From the NCBI RefSeq assembly GCF_023205095.1, contig NZ_CP046242.1, positions 2,097,001-2,161,000 on the forward strand: DNA of 64,000 nucleotides, written 5' to 3'. Source of the stretch: Bizionia sp. M204 (lineage in GTDB: Bacteria > Bacteroidota > Bacteroidia > Flavobacteriales > Flavobacteriaceae). The position numbers and the translations under genes were made by a program. Under the pieces are notes generated by a model. That model was not told where the DNA came from. It made no database searches and saw only the letters and a list, made by a program, of their open reading frames with translations. How positions within the stretch are numbered: position 1 is the first letter of the stretch; each line of letters opens with the position of its first letter. Of the stretch, positions 18,818-25,931 are shown piece after piece.

Positions 18818-19927
18818 TTATAGTTTGTCAATTACCTGACTTAACCGAACTGTTATATCTTGAATACTTCCCACACCATCTACTCCAAAATACTTGTTTT
18901 GAGCTGAATAATAATTTTTTAATATGGCTGTTTTTTTGTAATATTCTTTAATTCGATTTCTAATAATAGTTTCATCAGCATCATCTGGTCTACCACTTGT
19001 TTTTCCACGTTCTAATAAACGTTTTACTAAAACTTCATCATCTACTTCCAACGCAATCATGGCATCAATTTGTGAATCCTTTTCATCCATAAATTTATCT
19101 AAAGCATCTGCCTGTGCATTGGTTCGTGGAAACCCATCAAAAATAAAACCTTTAGCATCGGCATTTTTTTCAACTTCGGCATTCAACATATCTATAGTTA
19201 CTTCATCTGGTACCAACTCACCTTTATCCATAAACGATTTAGCTAACATACCCAAAGCTGTTTCGTTTTTAATGTTAAATCGGAACACATCACCAGTGGA
19301 AATATGCACTAAATTATATTTTTCTTTTAAGTATTCTGCTTGTGTTCCTTTTCCTGCTCCCGGAGGTCCAAATAGGACAATATTGGTCATATGTTGTGTT
19401 GTTTTTAGTTGATATATTTCAGGTAAATCACGTCCTAATCCATCATAGTCTAAACCGTAGCCAACTATAAATTTATTAGGAATTTCCATACCTACATAGT
19501 GTAATTTATAATCTTTTTTATACGCTTCTGGTTTATAAAATAAGGTAGCTATAATGAGTTTCTTCACGTTTTCATTTTCGAAAATTCTATGAACTTCGGT
19601 TAGCGTATTTCCAGAATCGATAATATCCTCTAAAATAACAACAGTGCGTCCCGTTAAATCTTGTGTTAAACCTATAAGGCGCTGAATATCTTCTGTAGAC
19701 TTTACGCCTTCATAAGATGCTAATTTTATAAAAGTAACCTCGCAAGGCTTTGGATATTTTTTTACAAAATCACTTACAAACATGAACGAGCCATTCAAGA
19801 TACCAATAAACACAGGGATTTCATCACCTAATTCATCAGCAATTTCATGAACCATGCGTTCTACAGTGGCTGCAATCTCTTTTTCAGAAATAAACGGCTT
19901 AAAATATAAATCGTGGAGCTTTATCAC
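18818..19927 (-). CDS. Hypoxanthine phosphoribosyltransferase-adenylate kinase fusion
   Basis: 369 aa. Residues 1-178 are a type I phosphoribosyltransferase with the PRPP loop VVILEDIIDSGNTL, which salvages hypoxanthine/guanine to nucleotides. From Met180 an adenylate kinase begins: P-loop GPPGAGKGT, FDGFPRT, and a short LID (RGKTSGRPDD) without zinc Cys; it interconverts AMP, ADP and ATP. The frame is continuous through the linker with no stop, so this is one polypeptide. Such fused proteins are known in Flavobacteriia. An internal start at the codon 19388-19390 could also yield free Adk. It is divergent from purK, grouping purine genes together. Confidence 0.93.
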   Translation of the reverse strand: MIKLHDLYFKPFISEKEIAATVERMVHEIADELGDEIPVFIGILNGSFMFVSDFVKKYPKPCEVTFIKLASYEGVKSTEDIQRLIGLTQDLTGRTVVILEDIIDSGNTLTEVHRIFENENVKKLIIATLFYKPEAYKKDYKLHYVGMEIPNKFIVGYGLDYDGLGRDLPEIYQLKTTQHMTNIVLFGPPGAGKGTQAEYLKEKYNLVHISTGDVFRFNIKNETALGMLAKSFMDKGELVPDEVTIDMLNAEVEKNADAKGFIFDGFPRTNAQADALDKFMDEKDSQIDAMIALEVDDEVLVKRLLERGKTSGRPDDADETIIRNRIKEYYKKTAILKNYYSAQNKYFGVDGVGSIQDITVRLSQVIDKL

Positions 19928-20030
19928 TTGTTCTTAATTTTAGAAATGCAAAGATAATCATTTGATTAACGTTTTGCGAATTCTGATATATATAGTTGGG
20001 AAATAAGTTTTTTGGGAAACCAAGGATTTG

Positions 20031-20038
20031 TATTTTTG
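20031..20038 (+). promoter_or_regulatory. purK promoter: TATTTTTG with TTTG upstream
   Basis: TAnnTTTG match at 20031-20038, with a TTTG at 20011-20014, a 16 bp spacer that is slightly short of the usual. It lies 49 bp before the purK ATG and falls inside the upstream in-frame extension, which supports the ATG at 20087 as the start. Confidence 0.5.
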
Positions 20039-20086
20039 TTGGGTAATTATTTACCAGTCGCCAATAGGCTTAAATGTAAAAAGACC

Positions 20087-21241
20087 ATGAATTACTTTTC
20101 TTCCAACTTTAAATTAGGCATTTTAGGTGGTGGCCAATTAGGTAAAATGCTTCTAAATGATACCCGAAAATTTGACATTTACACCAGTGTCATGGACGCA
20201 AGCCCAGAAGCACCTTGCAAAATTGCCTGTAACGAATTTCATTTAGGCAATTTAATGGATTATGATGCCGTTTATAACTTCGGAAAAGATTTAGACGTCG
20301 TTACCTTTGAAATTGAAAACGTAAACACCGATGCGCTTGAAGATTTAGAAAAAAAAGGTGTGAAAGTATATCCATCATCCAAGACCTTACGTATTATTCA
20401 AAATAAAGCCACGCAAAAATTATTTTATCTAGATCATAGTATTCCAACAGCCGAATTTTCACGCTTTGCATACACCAGTCAAATTGAAGATGCACTTGAA
20501 AACGAAGTTTTAAAACTGCCTTTTGTTTGGAAATGTGCCCAATTTGGATACGACGGAAACGGCGTAAAAGTTGTGCGAAAGGTAGAGGATTTAATTGGGC
20601 TTCCCAACGTGGAATGTATTGCAGAAACCATGATTCCATTTAAAAATGAATTAGCAGTTATTGTAGCCAGAAATCCTAATGGTGATGTGGCAACGTATCC
20701 CGTTGTAGAAATGGAATTTCACCCAGAAGCCAATCAAGTAGAGTATGTAATTTGTCCTGCCCGAATTGATGAGGAAGTGGCAAAAAAAGCAACCGATATT
20801 GCCTTAAAAGTTTCAAAAGCCTTTAACCATGTTGGCCTTCTGGCAGTTGAAATGTTCCAAACTCAAGATGACAAAATTCTCGTTAATGAAGTGGCTCCAA
20901 GACCACATAATTCGGGACATCAGACTATTGAAGCTAGTTATACATCGCAATTTGAGCAACACCTTCGTGCCATTTTAAACTTACCTTTAGGTAAAACAGA
21001 AAACAAAGTTGCTGGTGTTATGGTAAATTTAGTTGGAGCTGAAGATCATACGGGAAATGTTGTTTATAAAAATATGGAGACCATTATGGCAATGGATGGC
21101 GTTACACCACATATATACGGTAAAAAACAAACACGTCCTTTCAGAAAAATGGGTCATGTAACCATTGTGAGTGACTCTATTTCCGAAGCACGAAAAATTG
21201 CAGAAGACGTCAAGAAAACGATTCAGGTTATTAGTAAATAA
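20087..21241 (+). CDS. purK: 5-(carboxyamino)imidazole ribonucleotide synthase
   Basis: 384 aa from ATG 20087. PurK carboxylates AIR to N5-CAIR with ATP in de novo purine synthesis. Visible: N-terminal LGILGGGQLGKML, the ATP-grasp KCAQFGYDGNGVKV, and the C-terminal catalytic stretch NEVAPRPHNSGH. An ATG at 20012 would add 25 residues with no homology look and would include the promoter box. It lies 24 bp upstream of purE in an evident operon. Confidence 0.95.
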   Translation: MNYFSSNFKLGILGGGQLGKMLLNDTRKFDIYTSVMDASPEAPCKIACNEFHLGNLMDYDAVYNFGKDLDVVTFEIENVNTDALEDLEKKGVKVYPSSKTLRIIQNKATQKLFYLDHSIPTAEFSRFAYTSQIEDALENEVLKLPFVWKCAQFGYDGNGVKVVRKVEDLIGLPNVECIAETMIPFKNELAVIVARNPNGDVATYPVVEMEFHPEANQVEYVICPARIDEEVAKKATDIALKVSKAFNHVGLLAVEMFQTQDDKILVNEVAPRPHNSGHQTIEASYTSQFEQHLRAILNLPLGKTENKVAGVMVNLVGAEDHTGNVVYKNMETIMAMDGVTPHIYGKKQTRPFRKMGHVTIVSDSISEARKIAEDVKKTIQVISK

Positions 21242-21265
21242 AAAACAGATATTAATATATAAAGT

Positions 21266-21754
21266 ATGAGCAAAGTAGGAATTATAATGGGAAGTAAGAG
21301 TGATTTGCCAGTTATGCAAGACGCTATTGATATTTTAACGGAATTTGGAATATCTATTGAAGTTGATATTGTTTCAGCGCACCGAACACCTGAAAAGCTT
21401 TTCGATTACAGTAAACATGCACATACACGTGGTATAAAAGTTATTATTGCAGGCGCTGGAGGTGCTGCGCATTTACCAGGCATGGTGGCCTCATTGTCGC
21501 CTTTACCAATTATTGGCGTTCCTGTAAAAAGCAGTAATTCTATTGATGGTTGGGATTCCGTATTATCTATTTTGCAAATGCCAGGTGGTGTTCCGGTAGC
21601 AACAGTTGCATTAAATGGCGCCAAAAATGCAGGTATTTTAGCAGCTCAGATTTTAGGAAGTTCAGATCCTGATATTCTAAATAAAATAGTGACCTACAAA
21701 GAAGGATTAAAAGCAAAAGTTATTGAATCTGCTAAAGATTTAAAAAAGTCTTAA
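21266..21754 (+). CDS. purE: N5-CAIR mutase
   Basis: 162 aa, the typical length of class I PurE, which rearranges N5-CAIR to CAIR. Motifs: GIIMGSKSDLPVM at the N terminus, SAHRTPEKL, AGAGGAAHLPGM and the GWDSVLSILQMPGGVPVATV segment. It directly follows purK and is ended by a strong hairpin terminator. Confidence 0.96.
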   Translation: MSKVGIIMGSKSDLPVMQDAIDILTEFGISIEVDIVSAHRTPEKLFDYSKHAHTRGIKVIIAGAGGAAHLPGMVASLSPLPIIGVPVKSSNSIDGWDSVLSILQMPGGVPVATVALNGAKNAGILAAQILGSSDPDILNKIVTYKEGLKAKVIESAKDLKKS

Positions 21755-21761
21755 AACAAAT

Positions 21762-21786
21762 AAACCTCGGCCAGAAGCCGAGGTTT
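21762..21786 (+). terminator. Terminator after purK-purE
   Basis: Stem aaacctcgg (21762-21770) with ccgaggttt (21778-21786), 7-base loop. The stem's own A/T ends supply a short U-rich tail. Confidence 0.75.
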
Positions 21787-22103
21787 AACGCTATTAATCA
21801 ATAATTTTTAAGTGAGCATGAAACTCTCATGAAAAAATCTGGTACAAAAGTACTGCATAAAAGTAAATTACAACCACCTTATTGTCTTAAATTTTAGTTA
21901 ATAATCCCGTTATTACTGACTTGGTAGGAAAAGTATCACAATGATTTAAATGTTTTTTAACAAATGAAATCAAATAAATTACTAACCTTTATCATCTAAT
22001 AAGGCGGAATCATGTTTCCTGTTGAAAACATAGAAGCAAACATCTTAATAACAACATTTTAAGCCTAAAAGATTTTAAAGAAAAATAAATTGAAAAAATA
22101 GTC
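21787..22103. other. 317 bp intergenic region, nothing recognised
   Basis: AT-rich DNA between the purE terminator and the M3 peptidase. No ORF, RNA gene, repeat or clear TAnnTTTG box found by eye. The peptidase promoter must lie here. Confidence 0.5.
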
Positions 22104-24137
22104 ATGAGTATACTTAATAAACCATTCGACACACTTTATAATTCAGCTCCATTTTCAAAAATTTCGGATGCAGATTATTTACCGGCTTTTAAAATAGCCA
22201 TTGATAAAGCCAGAATTGAAATTGATGCAATTACTAAAAATTCTGAAGCGCCTTCGTTTGAAAACACGATAGAAGCTTTAGATTTTTCAGGTGAAGAACT
22301 GGATCGCCTATCGAGTATATTTTTTAATATGAATTCGGCTGAAACAAATGACACTATTCAAAAAATAGCCCAAGACGTTTCGCCATTATTATCAGAATTC
22401 AGTAACGATATTACCTTAAATCAAGCTTTATTTGAACGGGTTAAAACTGTTTATAATTCCAAAGACACACTTCAATTAACCAAAGAGCAAGAAACCTTAC
22501 TCGATAAAAAATATAAAGGATTTTCCAGAAATGGGGCGAATCTTCCAGAAAATAAAAAGCAAGAACTTCGTGATATTGACAAAAATCTAAGCAAACTAAA
22601 ATTAACCTTTGGCGAGAACGTTTTAGCCGAAACCAATAATTTTGAGTTACATATTACTAACGAAGAAGATTTAGCCGGTTTGCCAGAAGGCGCTAAAGAA
22701 GCTGCAAGTAATTTAGCCGAAAGCAAAAATAAAGACGGTTGGTTAATTACTTTAGATTACCCAAGTTACATTCCGTTTATGACCTATGCTGACAATCGGG
22801 AACTCCGTAAAAAACTGGCTATTGCCTCTGGAGCTAAAGCATTTCAAAATAACAAATATGATAACCAAGAAAACGTATTGCAGATAGCTAAGCTTCGTTT
22901 TAAGCGCGCTAACTTATTAGGTTACAAAACGCATGCACACTTTGTGTTGGAAGAACGTATGGCTAAAAATCCAGAAACAGTTGAAACATTTTTAAATGAA
23001 CTTCTGGAAAAGGCGAAACCAGCAGCTGAAAATGAATTTAAAAATCTAGAGAAATTTGCTAAAGATTTAGATGGTATTGATCAACTTCAAAAATGGGATG
23101 GTGCCTATTATGGTGAAAAACTGAAACAGAAGTTATTTGATTTAGATGATGAAAAATTAAAACCGTATTTCAAGTTAGAGAATGTCATTAATGGTGCTTT
23201 TACCATTGCTAAAAAATTGTTTGGCTTGCAGTTTGAAGAAATTAATAACATTGACAAATATCATGAAGATGTTCTTACTTATAAAGTAACCGATACCAAA
23301 GGCAATTTAGTATCCATTTTTTATGCTGATTTTTTTCCAAGACCAGGAAAAAGAAATGGTGCTTGGATGACGGTTTATAAACCGCAATACATAAAAAACG
23401 GTGAAAACAGCCGTCCACATATTTCAAATGTTTGCAATTTCACCAAACCAACAAAAACAAAACCATCGTTATTAACGTTTAACGAAGTTACGACGTTATT
23501 TCACGAGTTTGGGCACGCACTTCACGGCATGCTTGCCAATACAACCTATCCAAGTTTATCTGGCACAAGTGTATTTTGGGATTTTGTAGAACTACCAAGT
23601 CAAGTACTAGAAAACTGGTGTTATGAGCAAGAGGCACTTGAAATTTTTGCGACACATTATGAAACTGGCGAAGTAATTCCAATGGATTTAATTCAGAAAA
23701 TTAAAGCATCTTCCACGTTCCATGAAGGCATGCAAACCATGCGTCAAATTAGTTTTGGTTTGTTAGATATGAGCTGGCATGGTCAAGATCCAACGACTAT
23801 AACTAACGTAAAAGCGCAAGAACTGCAAGCATTTAAAAACACCAAACTTTATCCAGATGTCGCAGAAAATTGTATGAGCACGTCATTCTCTCATATTTTT
23901 CAAGGTGGTTACAGCTCAGGATATTACAGTTATAAATGGGCTGAAGTTTTAGATGCCGATGCATTTGAATATTTCCAAGAGCAAGGTATTTTTAATGTAG
24001 ACGTCGCTAAAAAATTTAAAGATAACGTCTTATCTCAAGGCGGAACAGATGACCCTATGGTTTTATACAAACGCTTTCGTGGCAAAGAACCACAACCTGA
24101 TGCTTTACTAAAACGCGCTGGATTAATTGAGAAATAG
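22104..24137 (+). CDS. M3 family oligopeptidase (peptidyl-dipeptidase Dcp type)
   Basis: 677 aa, the usual length for Dcp/oligopeptidase A. No signal peptide is seen, so it is probably cytoplasmic, degrading short peptides. The zinc site is HEFGHALHGM (His at 467 and 471), with the second-shell Glu in the following FVELPSQVLENW segment. The C-terminal HIFQGGYSSGYYSYKW region is typical of the family's substrate-binding Tyr/Gly loop. The TLDYPSYIPFM and RP.K..GA.M motifs fit Dcp better than OpdA. Confidence 0.92.
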   Translation: MSILNKPFDTLYNSAPFSKISDADYLPAFKIAIDKARIEIDAITKNSEAPSFENTIEALDFSGEELDRLSSIFFNMNSAETNDTIQKIAQDVSPLLSEFSNDITLNQALFERVKTVYNSKDTLQLTKEQETLLDKKYKGFSRNGANLPENKKQELRDIDKNLSKLKLTFGENVLAETNNFELHITNEEDLAGLPEGAKEAASNLAESKNKDGWLITLDYPSYIPFMTYADNRELRKKLAIASGAKAFQNNKYDNQENVLQIAKLRFKRANLLGYKTHAHFVLEERMAKNPETVETFLNELLEKAKPAAENEFKNLEKFAKDLDGIDQLQKWDGAYYGEKLKQKLFDLDDEKLKPYFKLENVINGAFTIAKKLFGLQFEEINNIDKYHEDVLTYKVTDTKGNLVSIFYADFFPRPGKRNGAWMTVYKPQYIKNGENSRPHISNVCNFTKPTKTKPSLLTFNEVTTLFHEFGHALHGMLANTTYPSLSGTSVFWDFVELPSQVLENWCYEQEALEIFATHYETGEVIPMDLIQKIKASSTFHEGMQTMRQISFGLLDMSWHGQDPTTITNVKAQELQAFKNTKLYPDVAENCMSTSFSHIFQGGYSSGYYSYKWAEVLDADAFEYFQEQGIFNVDVAKKFKDNVLSQGGTDDPMVLYKRFRGKEPQPDALLKRAGLIEK

Positions 24138-24179
24138 AAATTTTACCCTATTTTTGATAAAAATTGCTGAAAGACTTTT

Positions 24180-24734
24180 ATGCCTAAACACCTAATAAAT
24201 CCAGATCAATGGATTGATCGTTATTCGGATTACTTGTTTAATTTTACCATATCACGTGTTAGTGATCGTGAAATTTCCAAGGATTTGGTACAAGACACAT
24301 TTTTTGCAGGCTTAAAATCCATGAAAAATTTTAAAGGTGAAGCTAGCGAGCGTACGTGGCTTATCTCTATTTTGAAACGGAAAATTATTGATCACTATCG
24401 GAAAATAAATTCTAAAAAAGGACAAGCAGAAGTTCGCATGTCCTATAATAGTAATGAAGAAGAAGGTGATTGGTTAGAGGAACGCGTTGCAGATCCGTTT
24501 GATAAAACAGCCGAAGACACGCTAGAAAATGATGAATTGGGCGATGCCATTTATAGTTGTCTAGAAAAGCTACCTGAAAAACAAGCTACTGTTTTTAAAA
24601 TGAAAACAATTGAAGGACTCGAAACAGAAACCATTTGTAATGAACTAAATATTACACCGTCTAACCTATGGGTTATTGTACATAGAGCACGAACAGCTAT
24701 GGCAGAATGCATGGAAAACACTTGGTATAATTAG
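24180..24734 (+). CDS. ECF-type RNA polymerase sigma factor
   Basis: 184 aa. Region 2 (YSDYLFNFTISRVSDREISKDLVQDTFFAGLKSM) binds the -10, and region 4 (LPEKQATVFKMKTIEGLETETICNELNITPSNLWVIVHRAR) is a helix-turn-helix. The ILKRKIIDHYRK segment between them fits ECF families of Bacteroidota. A small cysteine-containing protein starts 4 bp after the stop codon, in the position of an anti-sigma factor, suggesting coupled expression. Confidence 0.93.
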   Translation: MPKHLINPDQWIDRYSDYLFNFTISRVSDREISKDLVQDTFFAGLKSMKNFKGEASERTWLISILKRKIIDHYRKINSKKGQAEVRMSYNSNEEEGDWLEERVADPFDKTAEDTLENDELGDAIYSCLEKLPEKQATVFKMKTIEGLETETICNELNITPSNLWVIVHRARTAMAECMENTWYN

Positions 24735-24738
24735 CAGC

Positions 24739-25005
24739 ATGAAAAAAAGTTTTTTATTTATTACCTGCGATGAGGCACAACATATTTGTGACAAGGCGCA
24801 ATACAATGAAGCGACAGGTTGGGAGAAATTCAAATTGACGTTACGTTACTTTATGTGCAAAATAACACGGTCCTACGTTAAACGAAATACAAAGCTTTCT
24901 GAATCTGTAAAAAGCTCAAAAGTCCATTGTTTAAAAACCATTGAACGCGAACAAATAAAAGCGCAGTTTAATGAAGAATTATCCAAACAAAAGCGTAAGT
25001 ACTAA
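24739..25005 (+). CDS. Small anti-sigma-like protein downstream of sigma factor
   Basis: 88 aa from ATG 24739; a longer in-frame reading would overlap the sigma gene by 59 bp. The sequence opens SFLFITCDEAQHICDKAQYNEATGWEKFKL, and a C-E-A...C pattern at this place is typical of short zinc-binding anti-sigma domains linked to ECF genes. The second metal pair looks degenerate (YFMCKITRSY, where an H/C and a second C would be expected). Function is inferred mainly from position. Its end overlaps the convergent UbiA-like gene by 27 bp. Confidence 0.65.
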   Translation: MKKSFLFITCDEAQHICDKAQYNEATGWEKFKLTLRYFMCKITRSYVKRNTKLSESVKSSKVHCLKTIEREQIKAQFNEELSKQKRKY

Positions 25006-25812
25006 CCACAATATAGGGATACTTTCTACCCAAAACCCGCTGTAATATTTTCCTTGATTCTTTCTAGAAAAGAGTATACTTAAAATTACTAAACCAGTAA
25101 TTCCGAACTGAATAATTAATTTACCCAGTGCTTTTTCTGGCATAAAAAACTCCATTCCAAAAAATAAACACGCTAAAATAACACCCATAATCTTGGTGTT
25201 TTTAATGCCAATTTTTTGAGGTATAGTTGCCAATTTAATACTGTCAAACTGCATATCACGAATTTCAAAAGGAAGCATCATAGCTAAAACAAATAAAAAT
25301 CGTTGCGCAAAAGCCCAAATCACCGTTGAATCTAGCAGTCTATCATTATTAATTAAAGGAATAATCACCGTAACGCCTGACCAAACTACAGCTATAACAT
25401 AAACTTTAAGCCCACTAACATTTCGTAAATTTTGCTGTTTATTTAGATAGAACTTTTTCGGAAGAAACGGAATGGTATACAAAAATGTAATCAGCGCAAA
25501 AAAGCCTAAATAAAATAGAGTTTTAGTTTGCAATTGCACTGCAAAATAGGCCATGTTTAGCACACATATAAAGGAGAAAATCTGAATTATTTTCAACCAA
25601 CTGGATAAGCTTCGATGATGAAATTTTGCCAAGCCAAAAAACTTCACAAAATTATATCCGGCAATGCTTGCAAAAAATATAAATAAAAGTACGTGGGTAT
25701 CAAAAGGAATTTGGTACTCTATTAGCGTTAACCAACTTAAAGCAAACGCAGATAAAGCCACGTGAATACTGCTGATTATATAAAAATCGAAAAAGTGTTT
25801 TTCAAAACGCAT
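24979..25812 (-). CDS. UbiA-like polytopic membrane protein
   Basis: 277 aa from the ATG at 25810-25812; an ATG five codons upstream is possible. About eight transmembrane helices. Two short polar loops recall UbiA prenyltransferases: GYNFVKFFGLAKFHHR where N..D..D would be expected, and FEIRDMQFDSIKLATIPQKIG resembling the second D...D...G..T.P..G motif. The first aspartate motif is degraded, so activity is doubtful. It is convergent with the sigma/anti-sigma pair and overlaps the latter's tail. Confidence 0.65.
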   Translation of the reverse strand: MRFEKHFFDFYIISSIHVALSAFALSWLTLIEYQIPFDTHVLLFIFFASIAGYNFVKFFGLAKFHHRSLSSWLKIIQIFSFICVLNMAYFAVQLQTKTLFYLGFFALITFLYTIPFLPKKFYLNKQQNLRNVSGLKVYVIAVVWSGVTVIIPLINNDRLLDSTVIWAFAQRFLFVLAMMLPFEIRDMQFDSIKLATIPQKIGIKNTKIMGVILACLFFGMEFFMPEKALGKLIIQFGITGLVILSILFSRKNQGKYYSGFWVESIPILWLVLTLLFG

Positions 25813-25898
25813 AAAACAAAAATACACAAAGTGTTAATAACAAAATCAATTGGTTAAAAACTTTCATTTTCATTAACATTTAAACGTGAATAATTCCG

Positions 25899-25906
25899 TA
25901 AATTTG
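25899..25906 (+). promoter_or_regulatory. -7 promoter box (TAAATTTG) upstream of gcvP
   Basis: TAnnTTTG match 25 bp before the gcvP ATG. Confidence 0.5.
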
Positions 25907-25931
25907 CAGCCTAAATTCAACACAACTTTTA

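Noticed and set aside
20012-20086. Longer N terminus of purK
   Set aside because: Contains the promoter box and no family-like residues; the ATG at 20087 begins the conserved fold.
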